In this document: piece by piece, positions 22,770 to 33,339 of the stretch
Numbering within the stretch: the stretch's first letter is position 1
Layout: each line of letters starts with the position of its first letter
Assembly (NCBI RefSeq): GCF_030936135.1
Contig: NC_082598.1
Location: 9,862,687 to 9,926,686, forward strand
Direction of reading: 5' to 3'
DNA length: 64,000 bases
Source: Gavia stellata
Taxonomy: Eukaryota > Chordata > Aves > Gaviiformes > Gaviidae
Translations under genes and position numbers: made by a program
Notes under the pieces: generated by a model
The model's input: the letters and a program-made list of their open reading frames with translations, nothing else
Told to the model about the DNA's origin: nothing
The model's database searches: none

Positions 22770-24202
22770 CTGCACAGGAAAAAGGAAGTGTCAGATCACA
22801 CCAGAAAACTGAATGCTGTTCTGGATTAGAGTGGCTATTCGAAGACTAGAAAACAATTTTTATTTCAGGGATGTCCTAATATTTCTTGTTCATCAAATCA
22901 GGACACATATTTTTACATCGATTAAATCCCTGATCTTTGCAAACACTTATGTTTTTCCTTAACTCACATAAATTTACTATTAAAATAGAATACTGCCATT
23001 AATTTAAAAGCAAGAGGTGTAAATATTGAGTAAATCATTGGCCTGCAAAAGTGATTTACGTATATAGTTTTCCTCACATTAAAGAAAAAAAACCCACCCA
23101 CAATCATTTCAACTCTTCCAAAATGAGAGCTTTCAGCTTGTTCTAAAAACAAAACTACAGTGATGTTACACTGCACTTCAAGATCTTGCTTATAAAGATT
23201 TTTTTTTTACTTCAGCGGCAAGCAGAATCTTGTCTTCTAAATCTCCATTTTAAAATTTCCTCTGGAAATGGAACAAGAAATCCTTTAATATAAAAATACC
23301 TCAACATAATAATGCAGGTTTTCGATCAATTATAAAAAAAAAAAATTAAAATTAAGATCAGTGTGAATACTCTTGTGAAAACAGTCACAATTTAAAAGTT
23401 GCAAGAAAAAGGAGTTTGCTGTTTCCGAGCATACAAATCATCAGCTTTGGGATCCTAAAGTGAGCACAACAGACAGCAAAGAATAGGATAAATTATCAAG
23501 AAAGTCAGAATGCCTTGTCTGCAATACTCTGATAATATCCGGGGGGGGGTTAGTTTGGCATTACCTAATACTTTGTTTCTAGAACATAGATTCCACCAGA
23601 AAACCCCACTTTGCCAGCCGGCCAAGAGGGCATGAGTGCTGAACAAGTAAATGCGTCCTTCTGAAAGTCTGTGTGTATTTGATTTACCTTAAGAGTTACA
23701 GATTATATAAGAAACACAATTCGTTATGCAAGTTTCATGTGACAGGGCAGCCTTCCAACTGCCCTCTGCCTTCCATGCTAAAAAAGGGCTGCCGTCAAAA
23801 TAAATAAAAAGGAGCGCACATAGCTTTATGTATGTATATGCAGATCATTAAGGCACGCTGGCACTGCTGCTCACGCCGCCATCAAACACCAAAAGTAGTA
23901 TCTTCGGACCCTTGAGGAAGCTCCACACGATCCCCCTCCCCAGCACGGGGACGCCCGATCGCCTCAGCCCGCACGAGTAGGGCCCTCAGGGGCTTTCTCC
24001 CAGCGCCGATGAGCCCAAACGCCCGCCGGCCAGGTCCCAACTCTGAGGCAGCTGCTGCCTACAGCCCCAAGGGGATCTCAGCTAAAAGCCGCTCCGCAGC
24101 AGGACAGGGCAGGACGAGGAGCCGGAGGGGAGAGGGGACGCTGCGGCGGCTGCCCCCCTCCCGGTGCGAGCGAGCCCCGACCCCACACCGCTCGGTACTC
24201 AC
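22770..24202 (-). other. HAUS3/POLN 5' intron, 1.4 kb
   Basis: Predicted intron between the non-coding first exon in the CpG island and the HAUS3 start-codon exon. AT-rich except at the island end. A run of nine or so G near 23541 and an A-run near 23335 are the only simple repeats noticed. Confidence 0.6.
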
Positions 24203-24500
24203 CACAGCGCTCTGCCTCAGCGACTGCACGGAGGGGGGGAGGGGGGACACGGAAAACGGCGGGAAGACTGAGGAAGCGCGTCGGCAGCGTCCCCGCCCCA
24301 GGCAGAGGGAGCCGGGCCGAGCCCCGCGCGGAGGGGGCGGAGCCGCCGGCCGCCAGCAGCACCAACGGCTCGAAACGCCCGCCACGCGCTACTCTCGCGC
24401 GGCCTCCCGCCGCAGAGGGCGGCGCGCTACCGCTCAGCGGCCGACTGCGCCTGCGCGCCCACGCCTGCACCGCCCCCCCCCCGGCGTCGTTCCGCAGAGG
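24203..24500 (-). other. Predicted non-coding first exon (5' end approximate)
   Basis: A near-perfect donor, CTGTG|GTGAGTACC, lies on the minus strand at 24203/24202 within the CpG island. It could splice to the HAUS3 acceptor at 22769 or to the POLN acceptor at 14037. The transcription start is not visible; the 24500 end is a rough guess. Confidence 0.55.
24446..24456. promoter_or_regulatory. NRF1-like site
   Basis: TGCGCCTGCGC, one base from the palindromic NRF1 consensus (GCGCATGCGC core), inside the CpG island near the expected start of minus-strand transcription. Confidence 0.45.
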
Positions 24501-24588
24501 CACCCGCGCACGCGCGCCTCGCCTGCCTCGCGCCGACGGGGGACGGGGGGCGTGCGCGGGAGTTGGCCGGTGCCGGCCCGCTGACCAG

Positions 24589-24600
24589 TGACGTCACGTG
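24589..24600. promoter_or_regulatory. CRE overlapping a CACGTG E-box
   Basis: A full palindromic CRE, TGACGTCA (24589-24596), shares two bases with a canonical E-box, CACGTG (24595-24600). CREB/ATF factors bind the first; MYC/MAX, MXD/MAX and USF bind the second. Occupancy is inferred. Confidence 0.6.
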
Positions 24601-24617
24601 GGCGGGCGACCCGCGGC

Positions 24618-24627
24618 GGGGCGGGGC
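24618..24627. promoter_or_regulatory. GC box (SP1 site)
   Basis: GGGGCGGGGC, a consensus SP1/KLF site, just beyond the CRE/E-box. Further GC-box-like motifs lie at about 24331 and 24645. Confidence 0.55.
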
Positions 24628-24817
24628 TCTCGCAGGGAGCGGAGGCGGGGTCTGCGCGGAGGGGCCGTCCCTCTCCTCAGGGGGGTCGCCTCAGCCCCGC
24701 CGCCGGGAGGGCTTCCTGTGCGCCCGCAGCCCCGCTCCCCGCCGCCGTGGGCTGTGCTCGTTCCGGGGCCCGTTGCCCGCAGCAGGCGGGAGGGAGGGGG
24801 TGAGGGGGACCTGACTG

Positions 24818-24878
24818 CGATTAGGTTGGACTTGATGATCTTACAGGTCTTTTCCAACCTTAGTGATTCTGTGATTTG
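24818..24878 (+). mobile_element. CR1 LINE 3' end fragment
   Basis: The stretch reading TTAGGTTGGACTTGATGATC then TCTTTTCCAACCTTAGTGAT and ending in ATTCTGTGATT is the characteristic 3' terminus of chicken-repeat-1 LINEs, including the start of the 8-bp tail repeat. It is about 60 bp, 5'-truncated and non-coding. It sits right at the edge of the CpG island. Confidence 0.88.
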
Positions 24879-25002
24879 GCGTTGCTTAGCTTTGACCAAA
24901 ACCGGGCCTCAGGCCCGCGTGTGCGCCAGCCTCCCCGAAGCTGAGAAGACAAGACGGGGCCAATGGTGGCCACCACCCCTCTCTCCGCAGTTGCTGTATT
25001 AG

Positions 25003-26420
25003 TGACTCATCCCTCCCGAGTCCTTTTAGTATTTTTTTTCATGGACTTCATGTCCATGACTTCGTCTAATCTCTTCTTGAACGTGCTGATACCCCCAAAA
25101 CCTCACAAGGCAACAAATTCCAGAACATCACTACCTGCTGCTTAACAAAGCACTTTCTTAATTGTTTTTTAACCCATTTCCGAATCGCCTCAAATGACCC
25201 TCAGCTCTAGCACAGCAGGATTTGGTGAATGCTGCATTTACCTTATCTGAGGCCGCCATAGCAATTGAGAAACCACCAGTAAATTTCTCTTTAGCTTTGT
25301 CCTCTCCAATTTGGAGACTTCCAAAATTTGCAAAATTTGCTGCATTCCCTCAATAATTTCAGTTGCCCTCCCCTGTACCTTTTATAACATCGCTGTGCCT
25401 TACTTGAGATGCAGCGGTGAGACGGCACGCAGTCCTCAAGGTCCACTGGGTGCACTGAGGATTTCTGCAGCAGCGAAATCCTTGTTTCCGACACCCTTCC
25501 TTACAATGCTCCCTGTTCCCTTGGCTTTATGGCTGCTGCTGCCCATGGAGCCCCCAGAAAGCTCTCGGCAATGATTGCGGGACCTCTTCTGCATTGCAAG
25601 GGCTAGTTCTGAGTAGACCATCATGTAAACTTTTCACTAACAGTTTGAGCATCCTTTATCAGCCGCTCCTCCAGTTTAGCCATCTTCGTTTCCTGTTTAC
25701 ATTTCACGTGTCACGTTTTTCTGGGCTTCCCTACTTGCCTCGTGATAGCATCCTTAACTTTCTCATCAAGTCATGCACGGTTTTCTATTTGCGTCAGACA
25801 TTTTACCTGGGCTTCTAGTAGAGTGTTTTCTAAGCCTTCTGCGTGTTTGTAGGCTGACTTCTTTTAAACTGCTCATTTAGGGTTTTCTGGCATTTTTCCC
25901 CATTTTTGCAGAGGTTGTTTTCTTAAAATTGAGGAGCCGTTTGCTTTATTTGTCTTGCTCTCTTTTCTGACAGTGTTAAGCTTATTATATTGTGGTTGCT
26001 ACTGTGGAGCAGCTCACCCACTAATAGCTCTTGAATTAGATCCTCTGCACTGCTGAACACTAAATTCAGCATGGCTTTTTTTTTTTTCCTTGTGGTTTCT
26101 AAGGCCAGTTATTCTAGAAGGAAATCATTTACTGCATCCAGAAATGTTATCTCCACAATTCACCCTGATAAGGCATTGGCCCAGTCTGTATGTGGGTGGC
26201 TGAGCCCTCCCACTACATGTCCTAAATGTGCACCTTCTCTAATCTCACTTAATGCAATTGTTGAAATGAATCCACACAGGGAACTGAGCAACCTCGCAGC
26301 TCAGCACAGCTAAGACTAACTCGCATGAGGTTTTCTAGATTAAAATCAGCACCTGTATCGTCTGCAAAGTGCAGTATGTTGATTTCTGGTATAATGTGGT
26401 CTGTGCAAGACACACTTTTA
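25003..26420 (-). mobile_element. Ancient CR1/L3-like LINE remnant, decayed
   Basis: Several stretches recall the complement of old CR1-like LINEs widespread in reptiles and birds: the part around 25080-25190 (CAACAAATTCCAGAACATCA, then AAAGCACTTTCTTAATTG), the part around 25360-25480 (TTGCCCTCCCCTGTACCTTT, GCACGCAGTCCTCAAGG), and the part around 25970-26230 (TTATATTGTGGTTGCTACTG, GAAATCATTTACTGCATCCA). Many indels remove any long reading frame. I judge it one copy in the minus orientation, but it could be more than one insertion. Boundaries are approximate. Confidence 0.6.
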
Positions 26421-28037
26421 AATTAAACCCTGACCAGTCATGGGTAAAAGGAGCTGTAGTGTGGAATTCCTCCCCATCAGATTACAGCCTGATACGCAGC
26501 TGCAATTTAGGCTAGCTGAAGTTTTCAAATCGTCTTGCAGATAGAAGCATTGCATCTTTCTGACGGGGAAGGAACAAAAGCATTCACTAGCTTATTTCAT
26601 AAGACAATGCGGTTTCAGTTCAGTCAGTTACTTGCACTAAAATCAACTTGTCCTACAGTAGTATTTCGGAGGCTTGCGTTTCACCGTATTGTTGTGGGGT
26701 TTTTTTTTAAATTTTGTAAATATCAATAACACCTAGAAAACTTTCTAAAGTTCTGCTGTCCTGAGAGCAATTCAGCTCTGTGACTGAAGCCCACATCCTA
26801 GATGAAAGAAGACACATCTGATAAAATATTGTCTATCTTTTGTCTATCAAGCTGTCTATCTGGATTGCTGCAACTAATGCCTTCAGTGCCCTGTATGACT
26901 GGTTCCTCTCCCTCTTTCCAGACTCAGCACGCATATGATGTCTCTCCTCCCTCATGGCCTTTCACAAAACCTATGTCCCCATCTGTTTCGCTGGGCAAGC
27001 AGGACTACTTGCTCATTCTGTAACTGGTTTGGAGCCATGTGCGTGCTGGCCAGTAGCCACCTCTCGAAAAAGTGAAGGTCTCAATTGGGCCAGCTTTTGG
27101 GCATGGTCAGTGCAGGAAATGATTTATTTCTCTTTCTACCCAGACATGGAATTTTCCTGAAAGTTTTCACCACGGATTATCATTGCAGCCCCCATCCTGT
27201 CTCTGCTTTGTCAAATTTGGTGAAAATTAGCCTGAAGGTTCAAAAGTTATCAAGGAAAGGAGGAGGGGAACAGATGGACAAAAGAGGAGTTGACAGACAG
27301 CATGATCTCATAATCCCCACTGGCATAGGAATTCAGGCTAGAATTGAAATATTTTAGGTCAGAACATTGTGCACTTCAACTTCTCATTTTGAAAGAACAA
27401 GCCTCTAATGTGAAACAAATTTTCATTTGTTAGACCATCAATGGGCTTTTAGGGCAGAGATTAAACAACTGCTTCCTCCTACAAACGTGCTACAAACGTA
27501 TCTTCGAAATTTCTTACAGCCCCTTTCCCCACCCAACCACAGCCCCATGTGCTTCAGTGTTTGCTTTTGCAGCTCCTTACAGGTCAAGATTGTTTTTCTC
27601 TGATTCATTTTTTCTTGGTTTTGTTCAGTCAAAACATAATTAAACGCTCACCTTACCCCTTTTTTCCATTCTAGGAGCAGTTGTTTTGCATCTGTGTCCA
27701 AGAACCGGAGGGGTTGCCTAGATAGCATACTGCCTTTACAGCCATTTTATGGTGGATTCCAGCAGATTAAGACATAGACATTTCTGGAAGGATTTCTCCA
27801 AGCTCTGCACTATTCCATCGATGCCATGTTGCGTTTGTTCCACTGCAAAATATGACATTGTTGTGCCTGATACCTCAGAGAGAAGCTATCGGTTACCCAT
27901 TGGCCCAGGCTGTAAAAAACAGCCGAGGAGTGCAGTTGCCATCATATAGGCATTGCAGCTGGCCAGTCTGTATAAACCCTCCCACTGGGATACATCTGTC
28001 AGATGCAAAACTCTTACAAAAGTGGTTTGCTTGTTAC
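26421..28037. other. Intergenic stretch, possible repeat remnants
   Basis: No gene. The part at about 26880-27030 contains unusual, non-random-looking text that could be further LINE or other old repeat sequence, but I cannot assign it. Short ORFs have no similarity I recognise. Confidence 0.4.
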
Positions 28038-28112
28038 TGGATTTTATTTTGTTTTGTTTTGTTTTGTTTTGTTTTGTCTTGTTTTGTTTTGTTTTGTTTT
28101 GTTTTGTTTTGT
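28038..28112. repeat. (TTTTG)n microsatellite
   Basis: About fifteen copies of a TTTTG pentamer with a few substitutions (TCTTG near the middle, TTGTG at the end). It may be the tail of an old insertion, but no element is recognised beside it. Confidence 0.92.
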
Positions 28113-29980
28113 TGTGTGAAAAGAAATAACAGAGAAGGCATGGAAATAAGTTTTTAGCTGATGAACTGTAACAGCGTAGAAGCTTTTTCACGTTGCATCA
28201 CACTGCACATCTGCTCATAGCAGCAGCAGGATGTTAGAGGTCCCTACTGCAGATTGCTGGAGTACCAACCACTCTTTGGAAACACCCTGTCCTAAAAGGT
28301 AATTCCTTGCCTTAAGCAAATTTATATTCTGAATTAAGTACAGCTTTTGAAGTGCCATGTGAACTTTTATTATAACAAAGCCAGAAGACAGAAGTTTGGC
28401 ACCAGCTTGCTTTCTCTCCCAAGCACATGTATCTTCTCTCTAGAGGAACAGTAGATTTCATTCTGAGACCTTGTATTCCCAGAAAAGCAGGTCAAAGCAA
28501 TTAGTTTTCTTCTGCTTTGTTGGATTAAATGCCATAAATATTAAAGTGCCTCCACGTTTGGGCTAACACTACTAATGTATTTAGACATATGATGCACGAG
28601 GGGTCTTTTTTTCTAGAAAATGAATTGTTTACTCTTCTGACCCTATTTTGGATTAAAACCCTGAGCAGGGCTGAGCAGCTGGGCTGTCTGCAAATGGGTT
28701 TTGTTCACAAGAAACTGAACCTTTGTGTGGGAACATACACCAAGACTCAGCAGGGGCCTCGGCAGGGACGGTGAAGGACCAGCCTGATGCCTCCTGCTTC
28801 CTTCTTTGCTCCCTCTCTCCCATTGAACTCCAGCTGCCTCCTCCCCAGTGGAGCAGCAGTTCCTTTGCACAGCAGTGACACAGGGGAGCAAGCTTTCAGG
28901 AGGCTTTTACAGAGCTGCGTCCTCAGCCTGGGGGAGCGTAAAATCATAGTGGGCAAAAGGAAATCAGCCTCCTACCAGCAGCAATCTCTGCTATTCCAAA
29001 CGCAGCTCTTCTGGCAGCAGTAATACCAGCCCTCCACTCCTCCTCTGTCCACCACACCGTAATCCTAACCTTTCTTGCATGCCACGGTCTGTAAAAACAC
29101 TGGGTAATTCACATTTTCTAGAATAATAATAATAACTGAGAACTTTGCCATTGAAACCACTTTAAACTACCTTTTTTAGAGGAAGCTGATGATTATATAA
29201 TCATGAATTTAATTATAATTTAAGGCTTTTTTCCATTTAAATAGGCTTTGACAAAACATTTTCATCCTGATTGATAGGCAAGGCAAGCTTCTGGACTTTT
29301 AATATTAAATTGGAAACATCCATCATTAGCAAAATGATGAAACTTACTTTTCTTATAAGACATTACAAATGTCAGGGAAGAAGCTGTACAGGTCATAAAC
29401 TGTACAGGATTTACAAAAATAGTGCCACCACATTTGTCATAATTCTGTTACCCCATGCAGTTCTTTCTTGTGCTGAGAAAAGTGATGCTGTCCCAAAAGA
29501 CAGCACTGCTAAATGTTTTTTATAGCTTTTTTCCTGTTGGAGATTAATTTATAATAAGCTAGTGATGCTCCTGGACTGTGTATTATGCTTATTCTGTGAT
29601 AGAGGTAATTTCAAATAAAGCTTTCATTAAAAAAATAGTTTACTATGCTTTGCACATGAATATTTTTACTGATTCAAAAGCTCAGCTTATTTGAATCAAG
29701 CAAACATATCAACAAGCTACTTGCCATGATTTCAACTTAAAACTACTATTTCCATATTTTTAAGACATCACTGTATTTAAGTGCAACATGCTTGACAAAC
29801 TGAAACAAAAAAGAGTGGATGTCACACACTACAGCTGAGAGTATAACGATGCAATTTGCAAAAGCATTTCCGTTCTGCCCCTCCTCTAATCTCTCCTAGT
29901 AACAAACTAAAATGCTCTTTTTTCTGTCTGGCTGTACATCACTTGTGATGTGACTTTCATATTCAACAAAATAGACATGC
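28113..29980. other. Intergenic stretch
   Basis: No gene, RNA or mobile element recognised. The part 28660-29030 is richer in GC and holds overlapping ORFs on both strands without similarity. Confidence 0.5.
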
Positions 29981-30222
29981 AGAATCACAGAATCATTAAG
30001 GCTGGAAAAGGCCTGTAAGATCATCAAGTCCAACCATCAACCCAACCCCACCATGCCCACTAAACCATGTCCCTCAATGCCTCATCCACACGTTCCTTGA
30101 ACACCTCCAGTGAGGGTGACTCCACCACCTCCCTGGGCAGCCTCTTCCAATGCTTCACCACTCTCTCAGTAAAGAAATTTTTCCTAATATCCAGCCTGAG
30201 CCTCCCCTGGCGCAGAACTTGT
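29981..30222 (-). mobile_element. CR1 LINE 3' fragment
   Basis: On the plus strand it opens AGAATCACAGAATCATTAAG, then TCATCAAGTCCAACCATCAA, ACTAAACCATGTCCCTCAAT, GGTGACTCCACCACCTCCCT, and AAATTTTTCCTAATATCCAG. This is the complement of the CR1 3' end and the last part of ORF2. It is 5'-truncated at about 30222 and cannot code for a working reverse transcriptase. Sequence is close to the family pattern, so it is younger than the copy at 25 kb. Confidence 0.93.
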
Positions 30223-33200
30223 AGTCTGCCTTTTAACGCTTTTTTCTCTGTCTTGTGTAGAGCTGGAATGATTTCAAGTATAATTACTTAGAACAGACAC
30301 TAATGCATTTCAATTTGCACTTTGTTTTACAGGTTGGTTTGTCTTCAGAAATGTAAAAGTGGAAATTTATACAGCACCCATGGTTAGAGACAAATAACGT
30401 TAATGACTGTTGGGGTTACATTAGGCGAACGTATGTAAAAGAACTTTAATTTAAATAGCACTACAACCTTCATACCATACTATTAATTTGAATTGCTAAA
30501 ACTCAGTGAGCTCCTTATGAAATAGTCATGAAGCCTATCTGAAAAGATTTGCAAAGAGAAGAAACGCTATACCCAAAAAAACAAATGATGAAAAATTGAA
30601 AAAAACCTGAAAACCACAACAAAAAGGTATCAAAATTTGTATTTAAATTATGACGAGATAATGATACAACACAATACTCTGCGTGCTACAGAATGTAGCA
30701 AGCACCGTGTACGTGCATACAAACGAATCTGTACAGTATAATACATCTCACAGACTATGAACCATTCCTTTGGCTCTGGGACCCGGTGGCTCTGGCACAG
30801 AACCCACTCACATACACCTTTAGGGAACAATTTGACCAGTAAAGAGCAGAAGGCTCTCTCAATGCTTCATATGCACCAACATTTCATCGCTTAAAAATCT
30901 GTATTGCACAGACCCTCTCAATGACATAAATTGTCTGTAACCAAATTTTACACCTCTCGTGCAAAATAGAAGGAAGAAATTCTGAAATTGGAGCACCTTC
31001 ACTCTGTTTTGCCAACGGGCAAGTCTCCGGCTGGATGTACCTCCCTGGGAATCCTTTGCTGGGGTTAATTTACAATACTTCAGGTAGAGAGAACAGCCAA
31101 GGAGACCAAATGGTTTCTGATCTTTTCTGTTTCATATATCCCCTGCATTTTAATTCTAGGTAGTTACACAACACACTTGGATGTTTCTTTTGCAGCTACC
31201 AATTAACAACAGTGCATTTAGTCAGTCACTTAAGCAAATTGGCTCATTTCATTGCTGGTGAAATTAATTTCTGAGTGTTTTTGCCCCATTAGTATTTGAA
31301 AGGAGTACAGCCCTTCCTTAAGAGTATCTAAAGGGATTCAATTCTCCTTTCACCAGTTTTGGAAAGTGCAAGTTATTGGATTAAATATCAACACTGTTAC
31401 TGGCTCTTACCACACATAAAACCAATGGCCTCTAGTAGTAAAAAAACCAAAACAAAACAAATCAGAATTCTGGAACAGTGATATTTTGCAGACATCCCTT
31501 TATCAACACCATCATAAAACAGAAGTGTATAAAATTCATATTCCTTGACTAAAAGCTGTGATGGTGTGGTTCTTTTTAAAAATGTGTTTCTTTTCCACAG
31601 GGCTGATCTGCGAGGATGAAAAATGTCACCAATAATAACCAGTCTGCTATAAAGTTGGTAAGATGGTGAAATAATCACTTGCTGCAGTAGCGGAGACTGC
31701 TGCAAATACCTCCAAGAAAAGCAGAAGTACGTCCTGTGGCTAAACACGCGCCGTGGCTCGGATCGGGAGCAGGTCTGCAGGCGGAGCTCCCGCACACGCA
31801 ACTTCACCTCTTGCTGTTTCCCAGTTCTCTTCTTCTGGCATTTAAGTACATCCACTGAAATGGGTTATGCAGAGTGTACACTAGGATGCTCAGAATACCG
31901 GTATTTATCACAGTAATTTATTTGTAGATCAATAGAAGTAACTTTTTATTTTCAAAATTACGTTAGGCTGCGTGTGGTATAGCTAAACCCGTAACTCATC
32001 AATGTCAAAAACCAGTAACACTGTTTAAGGTCAGGAAAAGTCTTAATTCTTTACGTTAGATGCAAGTTGTATTAGATTTTAGTTCCTTTTTTTCCACCCC
32101 AAATCTTACACTAAGAAATTAGTATTTAGGATAGAAACTTGTCTATAAACATCAGATATAAAACTGTCCTTCTCATGGATTTTTGGGGGCCTTTTTATTT
32201 CTGCTTTTATCTGATAGAACTCACTCTGAACTGAGTTTGTTGTTGCACAAGACAATACAGGATCCGGTCTCTGGGTAGCAATGTGTTGTAGAGTTTCTAC
32301 TGGCCAAACCCTGCTCTTTTCAGAAGATAAATAAACTAGCTGCAGTGGGCCTGGGGGGGTACATGTTGGGCAGAGAGAGGATGGGCGTGGAGTAGGAGTC
32401 ATCCGCCCAATTGCAATGGAGCATCTGCAGAAAAAGCTAACAATTTTCGGCTGTTTTTTTAATGCCTCTTTCCTGTGATGGCAGAGAGTACACTCACGAA
32501 ACTAGAGGAAGAGCTAACCCAGGAGCAACGAAGAGGCATGTATCCTCCCGACCCCTGCGTGCTGCAAGGGAAAGCCCTTCCTTTCTTCTCTCACCAGGAA
32601 ACGGGCCAAACCTCTACGTCTCCATAAAAAGAACTTCTCGATGACTTCATCTCTCCAGCGCCTTCTCCACAGAGGAAAAGACCTAGCAACCCTGTAATCT
32701 TGTCCCTACTCCTTCTTTTCCTATGTGGTAATTGCAGAGAAAATAGATGAACTGAGCAGTGGTATCTCCTCACCTGCTAAAAGCACGGTCATGACACAGA
32801 ACGGCAGAGCTGCCAAGGCGGTGGTAGCATTTCATCTTGCAGCAAGCAATATGCTTTTTGCAGTCATGTTGCGATTACAGATACAGTTGGACATGCACAG
32901 ACGGATGGATGTATGCATGCATACACACGGAGCCCACACACAAATATCCAGCTTAAAAAAATTAATAAAAATAGAACGCTTTGCATCCCAAGGTGCCGCA
33001 GCCACAGGCAGCACTGTGCTGGCTGCTCAGTAGCAGGTGAATCACATCCCTAAAGGAATGTCAGAGCCCTGACTGTCGCTGCGGGTCGGCTGGGGCAGGG
33101 CTGGATGGCAGCACTGCTCAGGGGGCAGGCGGCCGCCCAAACCAGCCGCCAAACCCCACACTTGAAATAGTTGTGCCATCGCCTTCAACTGGGCTGCTTC

Positions 33201-33339
33201 TGTCCCTGCTGCAGAAAAGGGGGCTCTGCCTGAAAACACCACCTTAATTGGGCTGTACTTGAGGGAGAATGACACAGGCAGTATGGTGTTATTTTTCTTT
33301 ACTGGCATAATAGCCCCCAGCTGTAATAATTGAAAAAGT
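30223..33339. other. Intergenic stretch between HAUS3 promoter and MXD4
   Basis: No supported gene. It contains an unexplained 152-codon minus-strand ORF (31397-31855) with a small CpG cluster near 31740-31800. No repeat family recognised. Confidence 0.5.

Larger units (their letters stand above)
23930..24800. promoter_or_regulatory. CpG island promoter of HAUS3 and probably POLN
   Basis: An abrupt GC-rich, CpG-dense block in otherwise AT-rich DNA, upstream of HAUS3 on the minus strand. It holds GC boxes, a CRE, an E-box and an NRF1-like site, and a strong minus-strand donor. No TATA box was noticed. Such islands normally drive housekeeping genes and can be bidirectional. Long ORFs across it (for example 24009-24584 on the plus strand) are a by-product of few AT-rich stop codons. 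Confidence 0.85.

Noticed and set aside
24009-24584. 191-codon plus-strand ORF and several others across the CpG island
   Set aside because: They arise because GC-rich DNA has few stop codons. The peptides are Arg/Pro/Ala-rich without a domain, and frames are open on both strands at once.
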